NCBI GenBank assembly: GCA_037443425.1
Contig: JBBIOI010000001.1
Location: forward strand, 1 to 64,000
DNA: 64,000 bases
Reading direction: 5' to 3'
Source of the DNA: JBBIOI01 sp037443425
GTDB taxonomy: Bacteria; Desulfobacterota; BSN033; UBA1163
Shown piece by piece: positions 35,320 through 44,103 of the stretch. Below the pieces are notes generated by a model that was given only the letters and a program-made list of their open reading frames with translations, was not told the origin of the DNA and did not search any database. The stretch's first letter is position 1, and every line of letters starts with the position of its first letter. A program made the translations under genes and the position numbers.

Positions 35320-36297
35320 CTAAAACTCTCCAAACATCGCCCTGGCCATTTTTTCAATCATCTGAAGACCTGTAATATCCCGCTCCATCTCAGGGATAGA
35401 TGCTAAAATCTGATTGCTAAAAGTCGCCTCTATCACCTTTAAATAATGTTCCTGCATCTCAATACGATTTTTTAAATATTCAGGTATATTTTGGTTTTTC
35501 AATTCAGGAGGAATTACTCGATTGATAATATAACCGCTCAGGGGGACATCAAATTTAGCAAAGAGTTGGGCTGCCTTGACTGTATCTTTAATAACCATCT
35601 CTTCAGGGGTAACGACAAAGAAAAATGCTGTCTTCTTTTTGTCAGTTAGGATACTTGAAGATTTATTTATCCTTTCCTTAATATAAAGGAGTTCATTAAG
35701 GATTGCATCTTCTTCAAGTTCCTTCTCCCTGCGGATTACAGCAGCTACATGGTCATATTCTCTCATCTGTTCACGTAATCCTGTTATTTTATCGATCCAT
35801 GCATCATAAACCGATGCCATGCTTAAATAGTAGAGTGCGTGTCCTAAAGGAACTAAGTCATAGATGTAGTAGTCGTAGCCACCTTTTACAACAATATCTA
35901 CGACCTCATCAAAGATTGCACTCTCCTCCATTGCAGGTTCTGCAGAAGCAGCAGAGATATAACTTTCAATCTCCTCAGGAATCTTATCCATTCCATACAT
36001 ATCAAGGATCTTCTGCCTAATCTCCTGCTGATACTCTTTTACCCTCTTGTCAGCATCGATCTCCTGGGCATAGAGGTTAGGAATGATCTCTGTAGGCCCT
36101 TTTCCAAAAATATCCCTTTCAAAAATATCGCTAAGGGATGCTTGTGGATCTACAGAAAAAACAAGAACTTTTTTGCCTTTTTTGGCTAAATAATAAGCTG
36201 TTGCAGCAGAAAAGGTGGTCTTTCCTAAACCCCCTTTCCCTCCAAACATGATGTATCTTCTTTCAGGAAATTTCTCAAATATATCTGCTAATGAAAT
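35320..36297 (-). CDS. ArsA/Get3-family ATPase (first of a pair), probable AUU start
   Basis: The Walker A sequence is GGKGGLGKTT and switch II is YDLVPLGHALYYLS, where GH is kept but the TAPT part is changed. NPA-type helix reads SAEPAMEESAIFDEVVD. No cysteine is present, so arsenite binding as in ArsA is unlikely. The first ATG (36249) would begin inside strand 1, just before the P-loop. The frame stays open for 16 more codons (ISLADIFEKFPERRYI), which look like genuine family sequence, up to ATT at 36297, six bases after AAAGGGGGG and right after a TAG. I therefore place the start at ATT 36297. Confidence 0.78.
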   Translation of the reverse strand: MSLADIFEKFPERRYIMFGGKGGLGKTTFSAATAYYLAKKGKKVLVFSVDPQASLSDIFERDIFGKGPTEIIPNLYAQEIDADKRVKEYQQEIRQKILDMYGMDKIPEEIESYISAASAEPAMEESAIFDEVVDIVVKGGYDYYIYDLVPLGHALYYLSMASVYDAWIDKITGLREQMREYDHVAAVIRREKELEEDAILNELLYIKERINKSSSILTDKKKTAFFFVVTPEEMVIKDTVKAAQLFAKFDVPLSGYIINRVIPPELKNQNIPEYLKNRIEMQEHYLKVIEATFSNQILASIPEMERDITGLQMIEKMARAMFGEF

Positions 36298-36385
36298 CTA
36301 AATCCCCCCTTTCTCGATCAATGGGCTACTTGAGTTATTCGGGTTTGTAGAGTTAAGAGATTTTTTAGAAACCTTTGGTGGTCTT

Positions 36386-36661
36386 TCAGGCTAAAGCATC
36401 CGTCAGGTCTTTTTCCCTCAACATCCTCCTCTTCCATGTAGATATTTGAGGAACAACATATGGGAGTAGTCTTAAAGAATAATATGGTGGTAAAATTGGT
36501 ACACCAAGCATATCTCCCATCGTGATGAGGATAAAGAGGTGTTCCATGCTTGCACGAGTCTTTAACGCAAAGCGAGCAGAGTCATGGGCTGCAACACCAT
36601 AGACAAACTCTTTTACTGCCTGGAAAAATCCTCCTTTCTTTTTCTTTTCTTCCTCTGGCAT
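36386..36661 (-). CDS. Small conserved-looking protein between CstA and the ArsA pair
   Basis: The protein has 91 residues from ATG 36661, chosen because GAGGAGAG lies upstream (an ATG at 36694 is before that site). A charged lysine-rich N-terminus (PEEEKKKKGG) is followed by an amphipathic stretch GVAAHDSARFALKTRASMEH and a hydrophobic stretch FILITMGDMLGVPILPPYY, then LRLLPYVVPQISTWKRRMLREKD. It could be a peripheral or single-span membrane protein. I do not know the family. Its position suggests it links the ATPases to the membrane; this is inference. Confidence 0.65.
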   Translation of the reverse strand: MPEEEKKKKGGFFQAVKEFVYGVAAHDSARFALKTRASMEHLFILITMGDMLGVPILPPYYSLRLLPYVVPQISTWKRRMLREKDLTDALA

Positions 36662-36704
36662 AAGAATCTCTCCTCTTATTAATAGTTTAATCAAACATCT
36701 TTTG

Positions 36705-36732
36705 GTAGGGAACGGATTAAACCGTTCCCTAC
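36705..36732 (-). other. Intra-operon hairpin after cstA
   Basis: GTAGGGAACGG and CCGTTCCCTAC form a perfect 11-bp stem around a 6-base loop, 13 bases after the cstA stop in the direction of transcription. No U-tract follows, so it is more likely an mRNA-stabilising or processing hairpin than a terminator. Confidence 0.65.
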
Positions 36733-36745
36733 TATAAAGTAATTA

Positions 36746-38431
36746 CTATGCCTTTGCTGGAGCTATCTCAACTTTTACTGCTCGATATCTACTGAATGCC
36801 TTTAAACCTTCTACTGCAAGTATTATAGCAGCGATCACAAGGAAGAATCCAACCAGTCCCATCAGGGTGTTCCCAACCAATGCCTCCCCTTTTACCGCCC
36901 CCGTAAAAACCTTCTGGAGCAATCCATAGGAGGTATAAAGAAGTGCAGCAATTGTTGTTACCAGCATAAAGATCATGGGAAGCAGTGACCAGGCATAATT
37001 CTTACCTTCTGACATCAACCATGCTGTGATAAGCATTAATGCCAGAGATGCCATTAATTGATTTGCTCCACCGAAAAGAACCCAGAGATATTGCCACCAC
37101 CCTGTGAAAACAAGTATCAGTCCGAGAATACTTGCGATGAAGGTTCCTACATGTGCATTTTTAAAAATTGGACTTACATCGCTTAACAATTCAGAGGTTG
37201 CAATCCTCATGAATCGAATGACTAATTGTAGTATTGTCACTGCCAGAAAAATCATCATTACGCTACCATAGGTTGTTCCAAGGTTAAGTGGAAGCCCGAG
37301 GGCATTTAAGAATTTTCCCACCCCTGCAGCAAATACTCCGGCTGGGCCTTTGGCAATCGCAGCTGCATATTCACTTGAAGAGGCAAAAACCGCACCAGCT
37401 GTTATTAAAGCGAATAAGGCCAGCATCATCTCTACAAACATTACTCCACCTCCTACTGGCCGTGCATCGGTTTCATATTCTAATTGGCGAGCTGTCCCTG
37501 AACTCGAAACAAGGCTGTGCCACCCTGAAATGGCTCCGCATGCTATTGTAACAAACATAATGGGCCAGATGGGACCAATCTTGATAGTAAAGGAACTGAA
37601 AGCAGGCAGAGTTAAATTAGGGTGTAGCACAAATACTCCAATGATTCCGAAAAATAATCCTAATAACACAACATAGGAGGCGACGTAATTGATTGGTAGG
37701 GCAAATCTCCATATTGGCAGAACTGCAGCAAAGTAACAGAAGACAAATGTGGCTATCCCCCATAAGACCCTGCTATTAGCGAGGCTATCACCAATGATCT
37801 TATTTGAAGGCGCTGCTGTTCCAACCCAGATTCCAAAAAGTGTAATCACCACTGTTATAACTGTGGTTAAAATAATATCTTTCTTCCATCTGTATATCAT
37901 CTGCCCTGCAAGAATGCCCGATCCAGTCATAAATAGCCATGCCATAGGTGAACCTTTCAAACCGATAGCTGTATTTACCACCACGGCTCCAAATGCCCCA
38001 GCTATTAAGAGTAAATAGAAATAAATGAATGCAAGTAGAATAATCCTTGCCTTAGGTGAGATCAATTTATGACTGAGACCTCCCATTGAAGCCCCATCAT
38101 GCCTCATAGCAGCCATGGCACTCGAGTAGTCCTGAACCCACCCAATGAATAATGTCCCAAGAAGTATCCAAACTAATGCAGGTAACCAGCCCCATTGAAG
38201 TGCAATGATAGGACCAAGAATGGGTCCTGCGCCTGCAATTGATTTGAATTGGTAGCCAAATAGGATATTTCGGCTTGTAGGCATAAACTCCACACCATCC
38301 ATGTACATCCTGGCTGGAGTTACCCTCTTGGGATCAGCCTTTATTATCTTTGTATCTATATACTTTGCATAGAGTCTATAACCAATAAAAAATACTATAA
38401 AGCCTAAAATTAAGACATATATTGAATTCAT
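36746..38431 (-). CDS. cstA: Carbon starvation protein A, peptide/pyruvate-type carrier
   Basis: The 561-residue membrane protein has about fifteen hydrophobic segments. CstA signatures are FGYQFKSIAGAGPILGPIIA, MAAMRHDGASMGGLSHKLI, WHSLVSSSGTARQLEYETDARPVGGG (split here for brevity at WHSLVSSSGT) and the late MRIATSELLSDV. Start ATG 38431 follows AAGGAGGTG; an upstream in-frame ATG at 38488 precedes the ribosome site. The family imports peptides or pyruvate in enterobacteria; the substrate here is unknown. It is followed by the small protein and two ArsA ATPases on the same strand. Confidence 0.92.
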   Translation of the reverse strand: MNSIYVLILGFIVFFIGYRLYAKYIDTKIIKADPKRVTPARMYMDGVEFMPTSRNILFGYQFKSIAGAGPILGPIIALQWGWLPALVWILLGTLFIGWVQDYSSAMAAMRHDGASMGGLSHKLISPKARIILLAFIYFYLLLIAGAFGAVVVNTAIGLKGSPMAWLFMTGSGILAGQMIYRWKKDIILTTVITVVITLFGIWVGTAAPSNKIIGDSLANSRVLWGIATFVFCYFAAVLPIWRFALPINYVASYVVLLGLFFGIIGVFVLHPNLTLPAFSSFTIKIGPIWPIMFVTIACGAISGWHSLVSSSGTARQLEYETDARPVGGGVMFVEMMLALFALITAGAVFASSSEYAAAIAKGPAGVFAAGVGKFLNALGLPLNLGTTYGSVMMIFLAVTILQLVIRFMRIATSELLSDVSPIFKNAHVGTFIASILGLILVFTGWWQYLWVLFGGANQLMASLALMLITAWLMSEGKNYAWSLLPMIFMLVTTIAALLYTSYGLLQKVFTGAVKGEALVGNTLMGLVGFFLVIAAIILAVEGLKAFSRYRAVKVEIAPAKA

Positions 38432-38576
38432 AATTTTCACCTCCTTTTTAAAACAAGAAAACCACCCAAAATTTATAAAATCCTCCAAATTTTTTATTCC
38501 ATTATATCAAAAACCTTTGACACCTCTTCACCTCCTTTAAATGCTTTATTTCTTAAATCTTTATTAAATTCAGAGT

Positions 38577-38756
38577 TTACTCAAAACAACCCAATTGACA
38601 CTGGCTAATTTTTATCTTCATCTCGTTTAGAACTTTTGTCAACTCTTTTTTTGGTATGTTAAATTCATCTGCAATTTTAAAGCAGGTAGCACATGGAATC
38701 TTTCCATTCTTTACGTTTTTAAGAATTACATCTTCTAACTCTTTTCGATTAAACAT
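38577..38756 (-). CDS. 59-residue helix-turn-helix-like protein ending CQLGCF
   Basis: The frame from ATG 38756 (AAGGAGG upstream) to TAA 38577 encodes 59 residues. CATCFKIADEFNIPKKELTK reads as a short helix-turn-helix, with two cysteines ahead and a CQLGCF ending. Similar cysteine-tipped endings (CQLG) occur in small winged-helix proteins of anaerobes. The start lies 4 bases inside the end of the LeuA-domain gene, so both are one transcript. It might be a redox- or metal-sensing regulator; no function is established. Confidence 0.7.
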   Translation of the reverse strand: MFNRKELEDVILKNVKNGKIPCATCFKIADEFNIPKKELTKVLNEMKIKISQCQLGCFE

Positions 38757-38759
38757 TCA

Positions 38760-39218
38760 TTAACCTCCTTTTGCCTGTTTTGATATGTAGATGCCATATT
38801 CAAATCCATCTACAAGTGCCATAAAAGAGGCTTTGCATATATTTTCAGAAAAGGCTTTAACCCTCCATGCCTCTTTTCCATTTGTAAATAAAATCTCTAC
38901 CTCAACACGAGCTGCGGTTCCTGCTCCAGGGTCGAATATCCTTGAACTAAAATCAATCAATTTTATTTGATCGACATCCGGAAAAAGTGACTTTAGAGAT
39001 TTTTTTAAAACCTTTGCAAGGGCATCAACAGGACCAACTCCAGTATCTGCCTCGTGCATCTCTTTACCATTCGCCCTAAGCATAATAGTAGCCTCAGGTC
39101 TTTCTCCATCATCAATCAATCTATAATTTCCTATAATTTCAAAGTGAGGCTTATAATCTGACATAGATCTTAAAAGATTCAAAATCTTTGTAGCATCCTT
39201 TATCTTCTCTTCAATCAA
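38760..39218 (-). CDS. Free-standing LeuA allosteric (dimerisation) domain protein
   Basis: The 152-residue protein matches the C-terminal regulatory domain of isopropylmalate/citramalate synthase: YRLIDDGERPEATIMLRANG, EADTGVGPVDALAKVLKK, the AARVEVEILFTNGKEAWRV strand pair and the last helix. No catalytic barrel is present. I start at TTG 39218 because GGGGAGG lies 8 bases upstream and a good promoter sits just before it. A longer reading to ATG 39341 would run into repeat A. It could bind a branched-chain acid or CoA metabolite and act as a sensor, or be a truncated relic kept in expression. Confidence 0.78.
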   Translation of the reverse strand: MIEEKIKDATKILNLLRSMSDYKPHFEIIGNYRLIDDGERPEATIMLRANGKEMHEADTGVGPVDALAKVLKKSLKSLFPDVDQIKLIDFSSRIFDPGAGTAARVEVEILFTNGKEAWRVKAFSENICKASFMALVDGFEYGIYISKQAKGG

Positions 39219-39255
39219 GCCTTTATCCTCCCCTTTAAAGAGAAAATCTATATCT

Positions 39256-39284
39256 ATTAAATTATTATTTATAAGGTTTGTCAA
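39256..39284 (-). promoter_or_regulatory. Promoter of the LeuA-domain gene
   Basis: On the minus strand TTGACA (39279-39284) and TTTAAT (39256-39261) are 17 bases apart. The TTG start follows about 38 bases later. The upstream edge of the promoter is 17 bases from repeat A. Confidence 0.65.
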
Positions 39285-39300
39285 GAAAAATAAACGATAC

Positions 39301-39515
39301 CTCTGAAAAAGTCTTTGAAAGACTGGGGAGATAGGGTTCAAAACCCTTCGAATGCGGGCTTTTAATGTTTAAATTGCTAACAATCGCTTAAGAAAACCGC
39401 TATTAATTTAAGGGGGTTAATCAATAGTGCTAATCTATAAAAAAAGGTATCCGCTCGAAGGCTTTTTCACCCCACCTCCCCATTTATGAAAGAATTTTTA
39501 AATAGTTTTTCAGAT
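39301..39515 (+). repeat. Repeat A copy 2, MITE-like element
   Basis: Full-length copy in inverted orientation to 2482-2693, with small indels. Ends CTCTGAAAAA and TTTTTCAG(A) point inward. The 39219-39877 gap contains this element, repeat F copy 2 and a repeat E fragment (CTACCTTGCCTCCCCTTATC at 39738); nothing coding is seen. Confidence 0.8.
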
Positions 39516-39588
39516 GTCTCTAAACAGAGCTCTGAAAAACTTATTGACTTTCTGCAATGAGATTGTGTTGTAACTCTACATAAGAATG

Positions 39589-39712
39589 AAACCAAATACG
39601 GCAAGGGACAAGCAATTGCCCTACGGAATAAATCATTAATAAATTATTAATTTCTCGTAGGGGAAGCTCTTGTGGCTTGCCGAACCCTTATTAATATATC
39701 TTTTATTTTATG
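39589..39712 (+). repeat. Repeat F copy 2, palindromic element
   Basis: The left arm CGGCAAGGGACAAGCAATTG CCCTACG pairs imperfectly with the right arm CGTAGGGGAAGC..TTGTGGCTTGCCG around a central AT-rich loop, giving a large hairpin. The copy at 31986 shares both flanks (AAACCAAATACG and AACCCTTAT). Confidence 0.65.
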
Positions 39713-39821
39713 ATCTCATTAATAAATAACAATAACCCTACCTTGCCTCCCCTTATCTTACATCGCAATGACTTTAATTAAGATGTGGTTGTGAGATGGC
39801 AAAAGATCTCAAATTTTTTTC

Positions 39822-39848
39822 TTGACAAATTTTTTATAAATGTTAAAT
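39822..39848 (+). promoter_or_regulatory. Possible promoter of the molybdopterin-complex operon
   Basis: TTGACA at 39822-39827 is followed after 15 bases by TTAAAT; the gap is shorter than ideal. The operon's first ATG is 30 bases further on. Confidence 0.4.
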
Positions 39849-39877
39849 TTTTCACAATATAATATGAGGGTTATAAA

Positions 39878-42175
39878 ATGGAAAACAAAAAAATAACTCG
39901 TAGAAAATTTCTTAAGTTATCAGGTCTTGCAGGGGCAATAATTGGAACCAGTCAATTCAGATGTCAAGTCTCTGACTCTATTACATCACCTAATTATCAA
40001 AAAAATCTCTTAGATGAGAAATGGATCGCTACCTCTTGCTTAAATTGTGCATCTCGCTGTGGTATTCGAGTAAAGGTTTCGAATGGAAGAGCTGTTAATA
40101 TTACTGGAAATTTATATTCAAGGGTATCTGAAGGAAAGATCTGTCCCCGTTCGTATATTGGTCTACAGGTCCTATATGATTCGGATCGTATAAAAACTCC
40201 CTTAAAGAGAACAGTTGCTGAAAAAGGCAGAGAAATCGATCCAAAATGGATTCCTATAACCTGGGATCAAGCATTGGATGAAATCTTAAAACGCTTAAGA
40301 AGCCTAAGAGAAGATGAAGAACCTTATAAGCTAATAATCTTTTATGGATTAAATTCAGTTAGCACCGAAGATATTATTTATAGATTCGCAGATGCCTTTG
40401 GTACACCAAATATAATCTCTTCAGATGGACTCGATATAGAAACTGAAAAAGCTGGCAATTGGATGGCAGATGGTAATTATACAAATACTGCATACGATTT
40501 GGACAACACAAATTACATTTTAGCCTTCGGTGCTGATATACTTGAATCATCTAAGCCACTTTCTCGTTTTTTACGTAAATGGGGAAAATTCAGAAGAGAA
40601 AAGCCAAATAGAACAAAAGTAATAGTAATTAACCCGAGATATTCATTGACTGCTTCTAAAGCCGATGAGTGGATACCTATTAGCCCTGGTACCGATGGAG
40701 CATTAGCCTTAGGCATTGCCAATGTGATAATAAGTGAAGAACTCTATGATAATAATTTTGTTAAAAACTTCACTGAAGGCTTTGAGACTTATAAGAAATT
40801 GATTTTGGATAAGTATGATCCAGAATCTGTTTCAAAAATTACTGGAATAGATGGAGACACAATAATTCGAATCAGTAGAGAATTTGCTAAAACCAAACCC
40901 TCTATTGCTATTAGAGGAAAAGAATCTATAGATTGGCCTAATGGATCGTTTACAAGTTATGCTATATACTGCCTTAATGCACTTGTGGGAAGTATAGATA
41001 CCCCTGGGGGAGTAATCTATCAGGAATATCCTGAATATAAAGCAATGCCAAAAATTATTGAGGATGAAATATCAAAAAAAGGGAAGCTAAAACCAACTAT
41101 TGATATGAGAAAAACTGATAAATTTCCTCTTGCCAGGACAGTTACAAATCAAGTCCCTGAATCGATACTAAAAAATTCTCCTTACCCAATAGAATTAGCC
41201 ATTGGTTTTAATTGCAATTTTAATATGCAAGCACCATCTCCTGAGCGATGGGATAAGGCTTTAAGTAAAATTCCATATTATGTCCATGTTTCTCCTTTTA
41301 TCAGTGAAATGGCACTTTATGCTGATATTGTATTACCATCTACTACATTTTTAGAAGAATGGGGTTATGAACACTCCCCGCCTGGGTCTGGTTTTCCAGA
41401 AGTAAGGATAAAGCAGCCAGTAGTTGCTCCTTTAGGTCAATCCCGTTCTGCTATAGATATTATTTTTGAAATTTCGAGAAGACTTAAAGGTTCTGTTTCC
41501 CAATCATTTAAAAATTTAGCCGAGGATTCTAAGGGGTTTGTTAAATATAGAACAGAAAATCTCATCTCATGGAAAGATTTTTTGGAAAAGGGTGTATGGG
41601 TTGGAAATCATTATGAATACAAGAAATACGATCGAATCTTTAAAACACCATCCCGAAAATTTGAATTCCTTTCAGGAAACCATAAGTCAATGGTCAATAA
41701 AATAAATAAAAGAGAAATAGAAAAATCAAACTTTCTCCCCCATTATCAAGAAGTAAGATACTTAGGAGAGAAAGAAAAATATCCTTTTATTCTTCTGCCA
41801 TATCAACCATTAATGGTTATTGAGAATGGGAGTCAGAATTACCCGTGGGCTCAGGAGATATTCTTACCAATGTGTGGGGTTGGATGGGAGACCCTTGTCG
41901 AAATTAACAGCGAAGTTGGAAAAAACTTAAATCTGAAAGATGGTCAGATGGTCTGGATTGAATCCCCATTCAAGAAGATAAAGGTAAAGATAAAACTCTC
42001 TGAAGGGATCCATCCAGAAATTCTCGCTATACCTATTGGACAGGGACACTATTCCTATGGAAAATGGCAGAAAGGAATCGGAGTCAATCCAAATGAGATT
42101 ATTGGCATTGATTATGATGCGATAAGTGGGCAGACATCTTTTTTTAATACAAGGGTTAAAGTTTATAAGGCATAA
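39878..42175 (+). CDS. Molybdopterin oxidoreductase catalytic subunit, Tat-exported (PsrA/PhsA/QrcB-like)
   Basis: The 765-residue protein starts with a twin-arginine signal (ITRRKFLKLSG). The N-terminal [4Fe-4S] site is C54, C57, C61 and C89 (CX2CX3CX27C). The bis-MGD domains follow (LRSLREDEEPYKLIIFYG; NPRYSLTASKADEWIPISPG; DIVLPSTTFLEEWGYEH) with a C-terminal cap (WIESPFKKIKVKIKLSEGIHP). The molybdenum ligand is not obvious; the expected region reads SSDGLDIETEKAGNW, without a cysteine. QrcB-type subunits lack a functional metal, so this could be an electron-transfer rather than catalytic unit. First gene of a five-gene operon. Confidence 0.87.
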   Translation: MENKKITRRKFLKLSGLAGAIIGTSQFRCQVSDSITSPNYQKNLLDEKWIATSCLNCASRCGIRVKVSNGRAVNITGNLYSRVSEGKICPRSYIGLQVLYDSDRIKTPLKRTVAEKGREIDPKWIPITWDQALDEILKRLRSLREDEEPYKLIIFYGLNSVSTEDIIYRFADAFGTPNIISSDGLDIETEKAGNWMADGNYTNTAYDLDNTNYILAFGADILESSKPLSRFLRKWGKFRREKPNRTKVIVINPRYSLTASKADEWIPISPGTDGALALGIANVIISEELYDNNFVKNFTEGFETYKKLILDKYDPESVSKITGIDGDTIIRISREFAKTKPSIAIRGKESIDWPNGSFTSYAIYCLNALVGSIDTPGGVIYQEYPEYKAMPKIIEDEISKKGKLKPTIDMRKTDKFPLARTVTNQVPESILKNSPYPIELAIGFNCNFNMQAPSPERWDKALSKIPYYVHVSPFISEMALYADIVLPSTTFLEEWGYEHSPPGSGFPEVRIKQPVVAPLGQSRSAIDIIFEISRRLKGSVSQSFKNLAEDSKGFVKYRTENLISWKDFLEKGVWVGNHYEYKKYDRIFKTPSRKFEFLSGNHKSMVNKINKREIEKSNFLPHYQEVRYLGEKEKYPFILLPYQPLMVIENGSQNYPWAQEIFLPMCGVGWETLVEINSEVGKNLNLKDGQMVWIESPFKKIKVKIKLSEGIHPEILAIPIGQGHYSYGKWQKGIGVNPNEIIGIDYDAISGQTSFFNTRVKVYKA

Positions 42176-42186
42176 AAGAGGATGAA

Positions 42187-42873
42187 ATGCCAAGATGGGG
42201 AATGGTAATCGATCTCGATAAATGTGTGGGATGTCAGGCTTGCATAGTTTCGTGCAAAATGGAGAACAACGTACCTCATGGTTCGCCTGAAGAACAAAGA
42301 CTTAAAAGAGAGATAAACTGGCATAAGATGATTGCTGTAACAAAAGGAAAGTATCCTCATGTCAGAACTGAATTGATTCCTATGCCATGTATGCATTGTG
42401 ATCATCCGCCATGTGTAACGGTTTGTCCAGCCAAGGCGACCTTCCGAAGAGACGATGGCATTATTATGCAATATTTTCGAAGATGTATTGGATGTAAATA
42501 CTGTATTGTCGCCTGCCCTTACGGAGCAAGAAGTTTTAATTTCAAAGAACACGTCTCAAAACCATATCATAGAAATGATGAGCCACCAGATCGCAAATCC
42601 TGGGAACCATGGCCTTTCCCAACAAGAACACAAGGTGTTGTAGAGAAATGCACATTCTGTTTCCATAGAATTGATAAAGGAATAAAAGAAGGGAAAAAGA
42701 TTGGAGTAGATGTTGTTCCTGCATGTGTCGAGGCCTGTCCTTCTCATGCAAGGTTTTTTGGTGATTTGGATGACCCTAAAAGCGAGGTATCAAAACTCTT
42801 GGCCTCGCGAAGCTCGTTTAGGCTCAGAGAAGAACTCGGTACTCAACCAAAGGTTATATATCTTACTCGTTGA
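42187..42873 (+). CDS. 4Fe-4S ferredoxin-type subunit (PsrB/DmsB-like)
   Basis: The 228-residue protein carries four cluster motifs: CVGCQACIVSCKMEN, CMHCDHPPCVTVCPAKA, CIGCKYCIVACPYGAR, and a split fourth site with CTFC and CVEACPSHA. This is the standard electron-transfer subunit linking a molybdopterin enzyme to an NrfD membrane anchor. GAGGATGAA precedes the ATG, 11 bases after the previous stop. Confidence 0.92.
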   Translation: MPRWGMVIDLDKCVGCQACIVSCKMENNVPHGSPEEQRLKREINWHKMIAVTKGKYPHVRTELIPMPCMHCDHPPCVTVCPAKATFRRDDGIIMQYFRRCIGCKYCIVACPYGARSFNFKEHVSKPYHRNDEPPDRKSWEPWPFPTRTQGVVEKCTFCFHRIDKGIKEGKKIGVDVVPACVEACPSHARFFGDLDDPKSEVSKLLASRSSFRLREELGTQPKVIYLTR

Positions 42874-42882
42874 GGAAATAAA

Positions 42883-44067
42883 ATGGCTTTAAATTATTCA
42901 ACAATTGAAGGTAGATCAAGGGGCTATAAGATCTTTGTCGGCATTTTAGGAGCGATGGTTGTAGTCTTCTTTATAAGCTTCCTCATCTCATATATAAAGG
43001 GTCAACAGGTATGGGGAATTAGCAATATTATCCCATGGGGCCAACTTATCACCTTTTATATTTATTTTATTGGACTCAGTGCAGGTGCGATTATTATCTC
43101 CTCCCTTAGCTATGTCTTTAAAAAAGAGACGTTTGAACCAATTGGAAGAATGGCTGTATTTATGGGAATTTTACTCATGGTAGGCGCTATGTTCTTTGTT
43201 ATGGTTGACCTTGGAAGACCCGAGAAGGCATGGCGTCTTTTTATGTATTTCTATCTTAACAATATGAGTTCAATGTTTGCGATAAACTCTATCTTCTATG
43301 CTGGATACATTACCCTTATGCTGATCTATTTATGGTTGATTTTCGAAGGTAAAAAGAGATTAGCCTCAATAGTCGGGATCATAGATGTTTTATGGGCCAT
43401 TGCTGTTCATATGGGCACAGGGGCTATATTTGGACTTATCGGAAACAGAGAGATCTTCTTCTCACCTATTAAACCATTCGAATTCCTCATGGCAGCACTC
43501 ACCTCTGGAACTTCACTCATAATTCTTACTGCGATTGTCACTTTCAAACTATCCCGAAGAGTTATCCAGGACGAATTGATCTTTGGCCTAAGTAAACTTT
43601 TAACATTAATGATCCTTATTCTTTTAATAATGGTATTTATTGATAAACTAACACATATATATTTCCCTAACCGTGAAGCAACCCTGTATCTATTCTCAGG
43701 TGACTACTGGTGGCTATTTTGGGTTTTTCAGATTGGCATGGGAATCTTTTTACCCCTAATACTGCTTACACATCCAAAGACAAAAATGAATAAAAGATGT
43801 GTGGTTATCTCAGCTATATCTGTAGTTATTGGGGTATTTGGTGAAAGGGCAGCAATTGTTATACCGGGAACAGCTCATCCACAGCCATTCATAGCAGGCA
43901 AGATCGAAGGCTTATGGGGAGAACCAGGTATCTTTAAGATAACCCCGTGGGAAAGTCTTCTAAGCATAAGTATTGTTTCTTTTGTAATGCTTATGTTCGT
44001 TCTTGGGCTTAGATTTTTAGAAATTTTACCAGCAAAGAATAATGATTCTATCTCTGTGCAAGGTTAA
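42883..44067 (+). CDS. NrfD/PsrC-type quinone-interacting membrane subunit
   Basis: The 394-residue protein has about ten transmembrane helices. The NrfD signatures are WGQLITFYIYFIGLSAGAII near helix 2 and VMVDLGRPEKAWRLFMYF after helix 4, with a late FGERAAIVIPG. It exchanges electrons and perhaps protons with the quinone pool. GAGGAAATAAA precedes the ATG. Confidence 0.92.
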   Translation: MALNYSTIEGRSRGYKIFVGILGAMVVVFFISFLISYIKGQQVWGISNIIPWGQLITFYIYFIGLSAGAIIISSLSYVFKKETFEPIGRMAVFMGILLMVGAMFFVMVDLGRPEKAWRLFMYFYLNNMSSMFAINSIFYAGYITLMLIYLWLIFEGKKRLASIVGIIDVLWAIAVHMGTGAIFGLIGNREIFFSPIKPFEFLMAALTSGTSLIILTAIVTFKLSRRVIQDELIFGLSKLLTLMILILLIMVFIDKLTHIYFPNREATLYLFSGDYWWLFWVFQIGMGIFLPLILLTHPKTKMNKRCVVISAISVVIGVFGERAAIVIPGTAHPQPFIAGKIEGLWGEPGIFKITPWESLLSISIVSFVMLMFVLGLRFLEILPAKNNDSISVQG

Positions 44068-44103
44068 AGTTAAGTTTAAATCAATTTAAATGGGGTTTAG
44101 GAG

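Noticed and set aside
34308..36249. Arsenic resistance (arsA) operon
   Set aside because: The ATPases lack the cysteine triad and there is no arsB, arsD, arsR or arsC nearby.
38760..39341. LeuA-domain protein starting at ATG 39341
   Set aside because: The extra N-terminal residues come from repeat A and lie upstream of a good promoter and ribosome site for the TTG at 39218.
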